Positions 52,103-60,974 are shown, counted from the first letter of the stretch. The stretch is DNA of 64,000 nucleotides from Geomonas limicola (GCF_014193675.1 NZ_BLXZ01000001.1:310001-374000), one strand, 5' to 3'. A program made the numbers and translations. Notes: generated by a model not told the origin, from the sequence alone.

Positions 52103-53770
52103 TCACGCTGCATTATCATTTTCTACCGGGAGGACCAGGCAAAACCGGCTCCCTACCCCGAGTTTGCTGTCCACCTCGATGCGCCCGCCGTGGGATTCCG
52201 CGATCCCCAGGCTCACCGAAAGCCCCAGCCCCGTCCCCTTGCTCGATTCCTTACTGGTGTAAAACGGGGTGAAGATCTTGGAGAGGTTCTCGGGGGCGAT
52301 GCCGGTACCATTGTCCAGGACACTCAGGACCACCCAGCTCTTGCCCCCTTCGATCCGGACACTGGTCGACACCTCGATCACCTTCTCTGCGCGCTCGACA
52401 TCGGACAGGGCGTCCCGGCCGTTGATCAGGAAATTGGTCAGAACCTGCTGGATCTGCGGCCCATTGGCGAAGACCCGCGGCAGTTCCGGGTCGAGATGCT
52501 CGATGATCAGGATCTGGCTGCGGTTGATCTGGTACTGGATCATGCCGAGCACCCGGTCGATCTCGGCATTCAGGTCGATGGCTGCCTGAGGCGCCTGGTC
52601 CTGGCGCGAGAAGGTGAGCAGGTTCTGGATGATCCGCTTGCAGCGCAGCCCGCAGTTGATGATGTCCTCCAGCGCCTCGCCACGCTCCCGCTGCCCCTCG
52701 TCCTGGAGTTCCCGCGCCAGCATCTGGGCCGTGCCGATGATAACGGTCATCGGGCTGTTCAGCTCGTGCGCGACACCCGCCGCCATAACCCCGAGCGCCA
52801 CCATTTTGGCGGACTGCACCAGTTGGGCTTCCATCTTGAGCTTCTTGGTGACGTCCTTCAGGATGATGGTGACGGCGGAGAGCTGCTTCTCGTCATTCAA
52901 GACCGGGTAGTAGGAGAGGTCCACGAAGGTGTCCCCCTCGGTCTGCCAGCGCTGGAACACCGGCTTGCCGTTTTTCTTGATCTCCTCGATCGGGCAGTTC
53001 TCGCAGGGTCGCTCGCCGCCGCGCAGGCGGGCGAAACACTTGTCGGAAATGGCCCGGTTCCAGGCCTCAGTCATCTGGGGCGGCAGCCTGTCGTTGTGCA
53101 AAAGGACGTTGTAGTCGGTGTCGATCAGGAAGATCGGGTCGGTCACCGCCTGGAAGGTCTCCTCCCACTCCTTCTTGGCACGCGATACCTGTTTGTAGAG
53201 CCGGGCATTCTGCAGGCTGATGGCCAACTGGTCCGCAAGGTGCTGCACGAAGTTCAGCTCCGCCGCGGCATAGGCCGACTCGCGGGTGGAACCCAAGAGC
53301 AACAGCCCGGTCACCTCGGCACGCTCGAAAAGCGGTGCCACGGCGAGCGAACGCAGCTGGTCAGGGTTCTCCGGGTTGGCCTGGCCGAAAAAGACCGGGG
53401 CGTCCTCGGGCCGGTAACAGGTGGCGCCCACGCCGTTCAAGGCGTCCCTCAGCCGGGAATCCTCCGCCACTAGCGGATTGCTGAAGAAATCACGCGGGGC
53501 CATGGCGAAGATCCTGAGCTCGCCCTTCTGCATCTTGGCGAGCCCCAAAAAGTCGCAGGGGAGCGCCTTGGGCAGCTGCTTGAAGGCCCGCTCGATGATG
53601 TCCCCGATGGACATGTCGATGTTGATGTCCCGGGTCAGCTGCTGCAGAATCTCCAGGCGGCTGTTTTGGGTCAACACGTCCTGGTTTCTCTTTTTCAGCT
53701 CGACGTAGTAGTTGAGCTTGGAAGAGTCGACACCAGTCAGTTGTTCGAGCAGTTTGCCGCGGTCCGTCAC
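52103..53770 (-). CDS. Cytoplasmic sensor histidine kinase (GAF, PAS, HisKA, HATPase)
   Basis: The protein has 555 residues with no membrane segment. A GAF domain (about 40-190) contains an N-terminal sensing pocket. A PAS domain (about 205-330) has an unusual Cys group, CFARLRGGERPCENCP, which could hold a metal or Fe-S centre. The HisKA domain has His in AGVAHELNSPMTVI. The ATPase domain has NFLINGRDAL, DNGTGIAPE and GTGLGLSVSLGI. Being cytosolic, it likely senses a metabolite or redox state. It is paired with the NtrC-type regulator and sits between the two alcohol dehydrogenase genes. Confidence 0.95.
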   Translation of the reverse strand: MTDRGKLLEQLTGVDSSKLNYYVELKKRNQDVLTQNSRLEILQQLTRDINIDMSIGDIIERAFKQLPKALPCDFLGLAKMQKGELRIFAMAPRDFFSNPLVAEDSRLRDALNGVGATCYRPEDAPVFFGQANPENPDQLRSLAVAPLFERAEVTGLLLLGSTRESAYAAAELNFVQHLADQLAISLQNARLYKQVSRAKKEWEETFQAVTDPIFLIDTDYNVLLHNDRLPPQMTEAWNRAISDKCFARLRGGERPCENCPIEEIKKNGKPVFQRWQTEGDTFVDLSYYPVLNDEKQLSAVTIILKDVTKKLKMEAQLVQSAKMVALGVMAAGVAHELNSPMTVIIGTAQMLARELQDEGQRERGEALEDIINCGLRCKRIIQNLLTFSRQDQAPQAAIDLNAEIDRVLGMIQYQINRSQILIIEHLDPELPRVFANGPQIQQVLTNFLINGRDALSDVERAEKVIEVSTSVRIEGGKSWVVLSVLDNGTGIAPENLSKIFTPFYTSKESSKGTGLGLSVSLGIAESHGGRIEVDSKLGVGSRFCLVLPVENDNAA

Positions 53771-53827
53771 CTGTGTGGCCCCCCTTTGGCGCCTGAACCT
53801 CTCGATACCTTGTCCATCATGATTGTT

Positions 53828-53880
53828 GCGGGTGCGTCTTCGGTGGCACCGGCCGTGATCGAACGGTTGAAGACGCAGCC
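53828..53880. other. Inverted repeat between alcohol dehydrogenase and kinase genes
   Basis: GGTGCGTCTTC and GAAGACGCAGCC form a stem of about 11 base pairs around a 28-base spacer in the 126-base gap. No T-run follows. It may be a terminator for the dehydrogenase gene or a regulator site; I cannot tell. Confidence 0.4.
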
Positions 53881-53896
53881 TGCGGCGAATAAGCCT

Positions 53897-55045
53897 CTAA
53901 AGAGCGGCGTGAAAGATCTGCTCGATGTCGGCACAGGTGGCACTGCGCGGGTTGGTAACCAGGCAGGCGTCCTTGGTGGCGTTGCGGCTTAATATCGGGA
54001 TGTATTTCTCCTCGAGCCCCAGCTGGGCCAACCCCTTGGCCAGCCCGATGTCGGCGATGAGCCGTTGTACCGCCTCTATGGAGCGCTCTGCGGCCGGCAG
54101 CAGATCGAGCCCGGTCACGTCTTCTCCCATGGCGATCGCGATGTCACGGAAGCGCTCGGGGCAGGCAGTGAGGTTGAAGCGCATGACGTGGGGCAGGATG
54201 GAGGCGTTGGTTTCGCCGTGGTGCTGGTCCAAAAGACCGTCCACCTGGTGGGTCATGGCGTGGGCCGCCCCCAGGATCGCGTTGGAAAAGGCCAGCCCGG
54301 CGGTGAGGCTCGCCATGGCCATGCTGGCGTTGGCCTCCATGTCGGCGCGGTCGGCCACGGCCTTCCTCAGGTTGAGCGAGATGAGCTGGAGTGCCTTCAG
54401 GGCGTGGATATCGGTAAGCGGCGTCGCCGCCAGCGAGACGTAGGACTCGATACCGTGGGTCAGCGCATCGACGCCGGTGGCCGCGGCGAGTTTGGCGTCC
54501 TTGGTCCTGAGCAGTTCGGGATCGACAATGGCGATATCCGGAATAAGGGAGCGGGAGATGATGGACATCTTGAGTTTACGCTCGGTGTCGACGATGATGG
54601 TGAACTGGCTCACCTCGGAGCCGGCACCGGCCGTGCTGGGCACGATGACCATCGGTGGCAGTGGCATGGTGATCCGGTTGATCCCCTCGTAGTCGCGCAG
54701 TTGGCCGCCGTTGGAGGAGAGGATGGCGATCGCCTTGGCAACGTCCGTGGGACTGCCCCCCCCGACCGACACGATGCCGTCGCAGCCGGACTCCAGGTAG
54801 CGGGCAGTTCCCTCGCTGACCTCGCAGTCCTTCGGGTTGGTGGTGAGCGACGAGAAGATCACGCTGTCCAGCCCGACCGCGTCCAGGTATTCGACAGCGC
54901 GATCCACCCATCCGGAAGAGATGACGTCCTGGTCCGAGACCAGGAAGACCTTGGAGACACCGAGTCGCACCACGCTCTCGCCGATCTGGCTTAGGGAGCC
55001 CCGGCCGAAGATGATTTCAGGTGCGACGAATTTACTGATTTCCAT
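53897..55045 (-). CDS. Iron-containing alcohol dehydrogenase (second copy, distinct subtype)
   Basis: The protein has 382 residues from ATG 55045 behind AAGGAG. NAD binding is in VSVGGGSPTDVAKAIA. Metal ligands lie in GVDALTHGIESY and LGAAHAMTHQVDGLLDQHHGE. It differs in many core positions from the copy at 45248, so it is a paralogue of another subgroup, possibly with another chain-length preference. A sigma-54 promoter and a GTTCC-N5-GGAAC site precede it. It reads in the same direction as the kinase and regulator genes. Confidence 0.95.
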   Translation of the reverse strand: MEISKFVAPEIIFGRGSLSQIGESVVRLGVSKVFLVSDQDVISSGWVDRAVEYLDAVGLDSVIFSSLTTNPKDCEVSEGTARYLESGCDGIVSVGGGSPTDVAKAIAILSSNGGQLRDYEGINRITMPLPPMVIVPSTAGAGSEVSQFTIIVDTERKLKMSIISRSLIPDIAIVDPELLRTKDAKLAAATGVDALTHGIESYVSLAATPLTDIHALKALQLISLNLRKAVADRADMEANASMAMASLTAGLAFSNAILGAAHAMTHQVDGLLDQHHGETNASILPHVMRFNLTACPERFRDIAIAMGEDVTGLDLLPAAERSIEAVQRLIADIGLAKGLAQLGLEEKYIPILSRNATKDACLVTNPRSATCADIEQIFHAAL

Positions 55046-55176
55046 GGGTTCTCCTTGGCATGCCCAGCGGTTCCGCGATTCTGGCGCAGCAGTGCGTGCA
55101 TGGGGCAACGGCGCCTGTTGCATAATAAAACAGTAGACGCGAAAATGCGAGAAATGATGTATACAGAACCATCTCC

Positions 55177-55196
55177 CTTGGCAAGATGTATACCTA
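55177..55196 (-). promoter_or_regulatory. Sigma-54 promoter of the second alcohol dehydrogenase gene
   Basis: On the minus strand AGGTATA-CATC-TTGCC has GG (55194-55193) and GC (55182-55181) ten bases apart, fitting -24/-12 apart from the first T. Transcription would start near 55170, leaving a leader of about 125 bases. Confidence 0.7.
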
Positions 55197-55336
55197 ATCG
55201 GGCCGAAGCGAGGAACAGAGGAAACCGCGCGGTTAACAAGAGGGGACGACGGGGAAGGATTCGTTTCTGCGAGACTTTTCGGGCTGCGCGCTGCGCTGCC
55301 GACCTCCAGGGGCACCTTACCTGGTGGCGCTTTACT

Positions 55337-55385
55337 GTTCCATAGTGGAACGGCCTGTTAGTTTTTGGAGCGCTGGGCGTTCCAT
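55337..55385 (-). promoter_or_regulatory. Candidate enhancer sites for the sigma-54 activator
   Basis: GTTCCATAGTGGAAC (55337-55351) is a perfect five-base inverted repeat of the type seen at 44991 and 45015. A second element, TGGAGCGC-TGG-GCGTTCCA (55366-55384), has the same half-sites in the opposite arrangement. They lie about 145-190 bases upstream of the -24/-12 promoter. Confidence 0.65.
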
Positions 55386-55449
55386 TTTAAGACATCGGCA
55401 TCGCTGGGGCGTCGCAAACCTGTCACACGGAAACAGGGTCGGCAGTATA

Positions 55450-55492
55450 AAAAAACAAAACAGCCACCCCGTCGTTATCCTGGGTGGCTGTG
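55450..55492 (-). terminator. Second tandem terminator after tRNA-Pro
   Basis: On the minus strand CAGCCACCC pairs with GGGTGGCTG around a 12-base loop and is followed by TTTTGTTTTTTT. Confidence 0.85.
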
Positions 55493-55497
55493 CTGCA

Positions 55498-55535
55498 CAA
55501 AAAAAGAGGGGCTACGAATTTCTCGTAACCCCTCG
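55498..55535 (-). terminator. First tandem terminator after tRNA-Pro
   Basis: On the minus strand GAGGGGTTACGA pairs with TCGTAGCCCCTC around a five-base loop (one mismatch) and is followed by a run of seven T. Confidence 0.85.
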
Positions 55536-55540
55536 TTTAA

Positions 55541-55617
55541 TGGTCGGTGCGACTGGATTCGAACCAGCGACCACTAGACCCCCAGTCTAGTGCGCTACCA
55601 GGCTGCGCTACGCACCG
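55541..55617 (-). tRNA. tRNA-Pro (GGG anticodon)
   Basis: The minus strand gives a 77-base cloverleaf with encoded CCA: acceptor CGGTGCG/CGCACCG, D arm with GCGCAGCCTGGTAGCGC, anticodon stem CTAGA/TCTAG with loop CTGGGGG (anticodon GGG), and T arm CTGGTTCGAATCCAG. It starts 10 bases after the MerR-like gene stop, so it is likely on the pheST-ihfA transcript. Confidence 0.95.
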
Positions 55618-55627
55618 ATTATGCCTG

Positions 55628-55969
55628 TTACTGTAGCAGGTCCCGCAATGCCTTCAGTTCCCCTTTCACCTCCTGGAGCAGGACGGCGAGTGTTTCAGGG
55701 GGCTGTTCGGGCTTGTGGTACCTCTTCCTCACCTCGAGACGCTTGCGCGCTCCTTCGATGGTGAGTTTCTCGGCGTACAGCAGCTTTTTAATTTCTGTTA
55801 CTTGCTCGATGTCTTTCTTGGTGTAAAGACGCTGGCCGGTCGAGCTCTTCTTCGGCCGTAAAAACTCGAACTCCGTCTCCCAGTAGCGCAAAACCGAAGC
55901 GGGAAGTCCCGTAACGTGGGAGACTTCACCGATCCTCAGGTAATGCTTGTCCGGGATCCCGGTGTCCAT
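55628..55969 (-). CDS. MerR-family transcriptional regulator
   Basis: The protein has 113 residues. A winged helix-turn-helix of MerR type fills the first 75 ([42 protein letters not shown]). A short coiled coil ends it, and no effector domain is present. Its start shares a base with the ihfA stop (TAATG). A MerR-like gene after ihfA is a conserved arrangement in many proteobacteria; its target is not known. Confidence 0.93.
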   Translation of the reverse strand: MDTGIPDKHYLRIGEVSHVTGLPASVLRYWETEFEFLRPKKSSTGQRLYTKKDIEQVTEIKKLLYAEKLTIEGARKRLEVRKRYHKPEQPPETLAVLLQEVKGELKALRDLLQ

Positions 55970-56250
55970 TACTGCTGGGCGTTGATCGCGCTCTTCAGAA
56001 CCTGGCTGGGTTTGAAGGTAAGGATCTTTCTCGCCACAATGGTGATTTCTTCCCCGGTCTGGGGATTCCTGCCGCGACGATCGGACTTCTCTTTCACAAC
56101 GAAGTTACCGAAGCCGGCAATCTTGATCTTGTCCCCATCTTCCAGGGTCGTCTTGATCAGGTCGAATACAGTTTCAACGAGTTCGGCGGATTCTTTTTTG
56201 GAAAAACCGACCCTCTCATAAATCTTCTCAACGATGTCCGCTTTGGTCAT
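55969..56250 (-). CDS. ihfA: Integration host factor alpha subunit
   Basis: The protein has 93 residues of the HU/IHF family: MTKADIVEKIYERVGFSK, ESAELVETVFDLIKTTLEDG, KIKIAGFGNFVVKEKSDRRG and the DNA-intercalating arm RNPQTGEEITI. The gene order pheT-ihfA-MerR supports IHF alpha rather than HU. IHF bends DNA and is the usual partner of sigma-54 activators such as the one in this window. Confidence 0.93.
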   Translation of the reverse strand: MTKADIVEKIYERVGFSKKESAELVETVFDLIKTTLEDGDKIKIAGFGNFVVKEKSDRRGRNPQTGEEITIVARKILTFKPSQVLKSAINAQQ

Positions 56251-56346
56251 AACCCCCTCAACAGGTTCAGCATTTCAATAGTTTTTCCACAACGTTCACG
56301 GCGGCTTAATCTAATACCATAGCGTTTCTATTTTCGCAACCCCTTT

Positions 56347-58764
56347 TTATCTAAAGGAAACATTTAATTTTTTCTGCAGGGTAGCGATGACACGCTGGTG
56401 CAGCTTGGTCACCTCGTCGTCGGTCAGGGTGCGCTCTTTGGAGCCGTAGCGGACCCTGATGGCGATGCTCTTCTCCCCCTTGGGGATGTTGCCGCCGGTG
56501 TACAGGTCGAAGAGTTCCACCCCCTCGAGTTCGTCGGCCTTGACGCTCTTCACGCTGGCCAGGATCTCGGCTGCGGGAGTGGTATCCGGCAGGAGCATGG
56601 CGATGTCGCGGAAGGTGGACGGGAAGCGCGAGGGGACCTGTGCGGAGCCCATATCCTTGCGGCAGCCGATCAACTTCTCGAAGTTGAGCTCGAGGTAGTA
56701 GAGGGGCTGGTCGATGCCGTAGTTCTCCTGGACGCTTGGGTGCAGCTCGCCGAAGGAACCGAGCTCGCGGTTGCCGCTCTTCACCCGGCAGGCCTTGCCC
56801 GGGTGGAAGTAGGGATCCAGCTCGTCGGCTACGTAGTTGACACCCCCGATGTTCAGCTCTTCGAGGATGCTCTCCACGACCCCCTTCACGTCGAAGAAGT
56901 CGATGTTCCCCTTGGCCTGGTTCCACCCTTCCGGATCGCGACGTCCGGTGAAGAGGGCGGCGAGGCACATCGGCTCGTCCGGCAGCCCCAGATCGTTGGT
57001 TTCACTGGGGATGTAGATGCGACGCATCTCGAAGATACGCAGATCGAGAGTACGGAAGTTGATGTTCTTGACCGCGGTCTCCAGGAGGCCCGGCAGGAGC
57101 GTGGTGCGCATCACGGAGAGCTCGTCGGAGATCGGGTTCAGCAGGGGCACCCCCTTGCGGCGGAAGTCGTCCTCGGCAAGCAGGATCTTCTCGCAGCTGG
57201 TGGGGGCCACGAAGCTGTAATTGATCACCTCGGAGAGCCCGTGCGAGACCAGGAGGTCCTTGATGCGGCTTCCCAGGCGCAGCTGAGGCGAGGGGAGATC
57301 GGAAAGAACCGAGGCCTGCGGCAGGGTGGCCTGCACCTTCTCGAAGCCGTTCAAGCGCACCACCTCTTCGACCAGGTCAATCTCGCGCTCGAGGTCGACG
57401 CGGAAGAGCGGTACCTGTACCTTGAAGACGCCCGGCTCGGTCTCGGTGACCTGGAACTCGAGGCGCTCGAACATCTCCTGCACCTCGGCGGCCGTGAGCG
57501 AGAGCCCGGAGACCGCGTTGATGCGGGCCAGGCGCGCGGGAATGGTACGCGGTGCGATCGGCTCGGGGTAAACGTCGATGACACCCTTGGCGATCTTGCC
57601 GCCCGAGAGCTCGGCGATAAGCTGGGCGGCGCGGTCCAGGGCGCGGGTCAAGCCCGCCACGTCGGTGCCGCGCTCGAAGCGGTGCGAGGACTCGGTGTGG
57701 ATACCCAGGCGCTTGGAGGTGCGACGGATGGCCGACGGGTTGAAGTAGGCGCTCTCGAGGAGCACCTCGGTGGTCGCGTCGTTGATCTCGGAGTTGCCGC
57801 CCCCCATGATGCCGGCGAGCGCCACGGCCTTCTCGCCGTCGCGGATGGTGAGATCCGACGCGGAGAGGGTGCGCTCCTGGCCGTCCAGGGTGTGGAACTG
57901 CTCGCCCTCCCCTGCCGCGGCGACCACGATCTTGCCGCCGGAGAGCAGCTTGAAGTCGAAGGCGTGCAGCGGGTGGCCGTACTCGAGGAGCACGTAGTTG
58001 GTGACGTCGACGATGTTGTTGATGGAGCGGATACCGGCGTCGCGCAGACGGTTGGCGAGCCAGGTCGGCGACGGCGCCAGGGTGCAGCCGGTGATGTGGC
58101 GCGCGGTGTAGCGCGGGCAGAGATCCGGCGCGTTGATGGCGACCTGCGCGATGCTCGCGATAGGTGCACCGGTCTCATTCACCTCGAGACCCGGGTAGTG
58201 CACCTTCTTGCCGAGTTTTGCGGCGATCTCGCGAGCGACACCCACCACGCTCAGGCAGTCGGCGCGGTTCGGTGTAAGGCCGATTTCGAAGATGACGTCC
58301 TTAGTCCCCAGGGCGTCGAAGAGCGGCATGCCCAGTTTGAAGTCCTCAGGGAGGATCATGATACCGGAGGACTCCTCAGAGAGCGCCAGCTCACGCTCGG
58401 AGCAGAGCATCCCGAAGGACTCCTCGCCGCGGATCTTGGAGCGCTTGATCTTGAAGTCGCCGGGAAGCGTCGCGCCGATCTTGGCCAGGGCCACCTTGTC
58501 GCCGGCCTTGAAGTTCTGGGCGCCGCAGACGATGGAGAGGAGCTCTCCGCCGCTGCCGTCATCCACCTTGCAGAGCGAAAGCTTGTCGGCGTTGGGGTGC
58601 AGGTTTCTCTCCACCACCTGGGCCACCACCACGTCGTCCATGCCGCCGCCCACTTCTTCCATGCGCTCGACCTCGAGGCCCAGCATGGTCAGAAGGTGGG
58701 AGAGTTCGGCCGCCGGCAGATCGCAATCGACGAATTCCTTGATCCAGTTGTAGGTAACTATCAT
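56347..58764 (-). CDS. pheT: Phenylalanyl-tRNA synthetase beta subunit
   Basis: The protein has 805 residues, full length. The order of domains is: N-terminal piece, EMAP-like tRNA-binding domain (about 40-150, VVAQVVERNLHPNADKLSLC), B3/4 editing domain, B5 domain, catalytic-like core with LNPISDELSVMRTTLLPGLL, and a C-terminal anticodon-binding FDX-ACB domain (RFPSTFRDIAMLLPD). It joins PheS in an alpha2beta2 enzyme that charges tRNA-Phe. The frame of 855 codons on the other strand has no matching protein. Confidence 0.97.
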   Translation of the reverse strand: MIVTYNWIKEFVDCDLPAAELSHLLTMLGLEVERMEEVGGGMDDVVVAQVVERNLHPNADKLSLCKVDDGSGGELLSIVCGAQNFKAGDKVALAKIGATLPGDFKIKRSKIRGEESFGMLCSERELALSEESSGIMILPEDFKLGMPLFDALGTKDVIFEIGLTPNRADCLSVVGVAREIAAKLGKKVHYPGLEVNETGAPIASIAQVAINAPDLCPRYTARHITGCTLAPSPTWLANRLRDAGIRSINNIVDVTNYVLLEYGHPLHAFDFKLLSGGKIVVAAAGEGEQFHTLDGQERTLSASDLTIRDGEKAVALAGIMGGGNSEINDATTEVLLESAYFNPSAIRRTSKRLGIHTESSHRFERGTDVAGLTRALDRAAQLIAELSGGKIAKGVIDVYPEPIAPRTIPARLARINAVSGLSLTAAEVQEMFERLEFQVTETEPGVFKVQVPLFRVDLEREIDLVEEVVRLNGFEKVQATLPQASVLSDLPSPQLRLGSRIKDLLVSHGLSEVINYSFVAPTSCEKILLAEDDFRRKGVPLLNPISDELSVMRTTLLPGLLETAVKNINFRTLDLRIFEMRRIYIPSETNDLGLPDEPMCLAALFTGRRDPEGWNQAKGNIDFFDVKGVVESILEELNIGGVNYVADELDPYFHPGKACRVKSGNRELGSFGELHPSVQENYGIDQPLYYLELNFEKLIGCRKDMGSAQVPSRFPSTFRDIAMLLPDTTPAAEILASVKSVKADELEGVELFDLYTGGNIPKGEKSIAIRVRYGSKERTLTDDEVTKLHQRVIATLQKKLNVSFR

Positions 58765-58787
58765 TTCGAATCCCGTGAACCTTCCCT

Positions 58788-58992
58788 CGCCCCGTCCCTC
58801 TCCCGGAGGGCGAGGGGGAGTTCGAGTGAGTTAGTTGAAGTGTGCGCGTTTTGTATTCGGGGGAGGAGCATCACCAAGTGGCAGCCCCCTCACCCCAACC
58901 CTCTCCCGGAGGGCGAGGGGGGATCGGATCTCGAGAGGCGGCAGAAGATAGGGCGGTTTCCCTAGCCCCTAGTCCCTAGCCCCTTGTCCCTG
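58788..58992. repeat. Intergenic repeats between pheS and pheT
   Basis: Two copies of the CCCTC/CTCTCCCGGAGGGCGAGGGG repeat lie at about 58783-58822 and 58886-58922. A CCTAGTCCCTAGCCCCTTGT stretch at 58963-58990 recurs at 60742-60772. No gene is seen in this gap. Confidence 0.7.
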
Positions 58993-58995
58993 CGG

Positions 58996-60012
58996 TTAAA
59001 ACTGCTTCAAGAACCGCAGGTCGTTCTCGAAGAGAAGCCGCATGTCGGCAATGCCGTACTTGAGCATGGCGATCCTCTCGATCCCCATGCCGAAGGCGAA
59101 GCCGGTGTACTGCTCGGCGTCGTAGCCCACGTGACGGTAGACTTCGGGATCGACCATGCCGGCGCCGAGAATCTCGAGCCAACCGGTCTCCTTGCAGACC
59201 CGGCACCCCTTGCCGCGGCAGATGACGCAGGCGATGTCGACCTCGGCAGAAGGCTCGGTGAAGGGGAAGAAGGAGGGACGCAGCCTCACACCGATGTCAG
59301 ATCCGAAGAGCTGGCTGGTAAACAGGGTCAGGATCCCTTTCAGGTCGCCGAAGGTGATCCCCTTGTCGACCATGAGTCCCTCAACCTGGTGGAACATGGG
59401 CGAATGGGTCGCATCGGAGTCGCAGCGGTACACGGTCCCCGGGGCGATGATGCGCACCGGCGGCGGCTGCTTCAGCATGGTGCGCACCTGGACCGGCGAG
59501 GTGTGGGTACGCAGAAGCACGTTCTCGGCCACGAAGAAGGTGTCCTGCATGTCGCGCGCAGGGTGATCCTTCGGGAAGTTGAGCGCCTCGAAGTTGTAGA
59601 AGTCGTGCTCGATCTCGGGGCCCTCGGCCACACCGAAACCAAGCGCGGAGAAGATGGAGCAGATCTCCTCGGTCACCAGGGTGATCGGGTGCTTGGAGCC
59701 GGTCACGCTGCGGCGGCCCGGGAGCGTCACGTCGATGCGCTCATTGGCCAGACGCTCGTTTTTCACCTGCTCGCGGATCAGCGAGGCGCGGCTGTCGAAG
59801 GCCTCCTCAAGCTGCCCCTTCACGGTGTTGACCACCTGGCCGATGACCGGGCGTTCTTCAGGGGTAAGCCCCCCAAGCCCCTTCATGACGGCGGTCAGCT
59901 CGCCCTTCTTGCCCAGGTACTTGACCCTGAGTTCCTGCAGCCCGGCCTCGGTAGAGGCGGCTGCCAACTCGGCCAAGGCATCCTTCAAAAGTCCTTCGAG
60001 TTTTTCCTTCAT
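58996..60012 (-). CDS. pheS: Phenylalanyl-tRNA synthetase alpha subunit
   Basis: The protein has 338 residues: an N-terminal coiled coil (about 1-90), then a class II catalytic core with [48 protein letters not shown] and motif 3 [18 protein letters not shown]. It holds the active site for Phe activation. A terminator-like hairpin lies between rplT and this gene, so it may be partly uncoupled from the ribosomal genes. Confidence 0.97.
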   Translation of the reverse strand: MKEKLEGLLKDALAELAAASTEAGLQELRVKYLGKKGELTAVMKGLGGLTPEERPVIGQVVNTVKGQLEEAFDSRASLIREQVKNERLANERIDVTLPGRRSVTGSKHPITLVTEEICSIFSALGFGVAEGPEIEHDFYNFEALNFPKDHPARDMQDTFFVAENVLLRTHTSPVQVRTMLKQPPPVRIIAPGTVYRCDSDATHSPMFHQVEGLMVDKGITFGDLKGILTLFTSQLFGSDIGVRLRPSFFPFTEPSAEVDIACVICRGKGCRVCKETGWLEILGAGMVDPEVYRHVGYDAEQYTGFAFGMGIERIAMLKYGIADMRLLFENDLRFLKQF

Positions 60013-60073
60013 GATTTGACCCTTGATGCGTGGAGTTGTGTGGCTAGGTATCAGGCAACCAAAGCTGCCGGCT

Positions 60074-60115
60074 TCCCCCCCCCTACCCCCTCCCGCAATG
60101 GGCGGGGGAGAAAAG
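60074..60115. repeat. Intergenic C-rich/G-rich repeat
   Basis: CCCCCCCCCTACCCCCTCCC, GCAATG and GGCGGGGGAG form another loose relative of the C-rich/G-rich repeat family, upstream of pheS. Confidence 0.6.
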
Positions 60116-60151
60116 CGGCGAAAAGCTAACCCTGTGTAAATACACCATTGG

Positions 60152-60192
60152 ATAAAAAAAAGAAATGAGATATCGCTATCTCATTTCTTTTT
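60152..60192 (-). terminator. Terminator or attenuator between rplT and pheS
   Basis: AAAGAAATGAGATA pairs perfectly with its complement around four bases and is followed on the minus strand by a T-run of eight. The stem lies about 20 bases after the rplT stop and ahead of pheS. Confidence 0.85.
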
Positions 60193-60210
60193 CGATGCCC
60201 GCGGTATGTA

Positions 60211-60564
60211 TTAGAAGCTGGCTTTGGCAGCCGCCGCGATTGCTGCGAAACCTTTCGGATCGGAGACGGCCAGGTCGGCCATCACTTTCCGGTCGATTTC
60301 AACCTTGGCCACTTTGAGGCCGTGGATCAGTTTGCTGTAAGACAGGCCGTTCAAGCGGGCCGCAGCGTTGATCCTGGTGATCCACAGCGAGCGGAAGTCC
60401 CGCTTCTTGACGCGACGGTCGCGGAACGCGTAGTTAAGTGCGCGATCCACAGCCTCGGTCGCGCTGCGGAACAATTTGCTCCTCGCGCCGCGGTAGCCCT
60501 TGGCAAGCTTCAATACCTTGTTTCTTCTCTGTCTCGCTTTAAAACCGCGCTTTACTCTTGGCAT
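60211..60564 (-). CDS. rplT: 50S ribosomal protein L20
   Basis: The protein has 117 residues, the family length: [60 protein letters not shown]. It binds 23S rRNA early in assembly. In E. coli L20 represses its own operon; the long leader ahead of this gene could do the same but I cannot show it. Confidence 0.97.
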   Translation of the reverse strand: MPRVKRGFKARQRRNKVLKLAKGYRGARSKLFRSATEAVDRALNYAFRDRRVKKRDFRSLWITRINAAARLNGLSYSKLIHGLKVAKVEIDRKVMADLAVSDPKGFAAIAAAAKASF

Positions 60565-60776
60565 ACATACTCCTTCTGGTTTTTAATTTGCCGGATCCGC
60601 AAGGGGAGACGTTTCCTCACGGTTCTCGGACTTCGTCAAAGGGACAGGCACCAAAAGGTGTCGATCCCTGGTAGTACAGTCTCCGGAACGAGAAACGCAG
60701 ACAACAAAAGAGAGCCCGCAGGCTCTCGTAGGTTCTGTTTGTTCTAGTCCCTAGTCCCTAGCCCCTAACCCCTGGG
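60565..60776 (-). promoter_or_regulatory. Long rpmI-rplT spacer with hairpins
   Basis: The 212-base spacer is longer than usual for rpmI-rplT. It holds GGGACAGGCACC with GGTGTCGATCCC (60640-60668) and GAGAGCC with GGCTCTC (60709-60727), plus the CCTAGTCCCTAG repeat (60742-60772). The hairpins could be repeats, a processing site or an L20 control site. Confidence 0.45.
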
Positions 60777-60974
60777 TTACTTGTAGGGAATCAGTGCAGC
60801 GATGTTCTTGTGATCGGAAGCAGCAACGATCGCGCCCTTACGCAGGTTACGCTTGTTCTTCCTCGTCTTGCTGGTGAGGATGTGGCTGGTGAAGGCGTGA
60901 TTCATCTTGATTTTGCCTGTGCCGGTCTTGCGAAAACGCTTGGCGGCGCCCCTATGGGTCTTCATTTTAGGCAT
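60777..60974 (-). CDS. rpmI: 50S ribosomal protein L35
   Basis: The protein has 65 residues: [20 protein letters not shown] and [20 protein letters not shown] are the L35 hallmarks. It lies 28 bases after infC, as in most bacteria. Confidence 0.97.
   Translation of the reverse strand: MPKMKTHRGAAKRFRKTGTGKIKMNHAFTSHILTSKTRKNKRNLRKGAIVAASDHKNIAALIPYK

Noticed and set aside
56398..58965. 855-codon plus-strand frame opposite pheT
   Set aside because: High G+C makes long antisense frames; pheT on the other strand has every expected domain, and the translation here is low-complexity.
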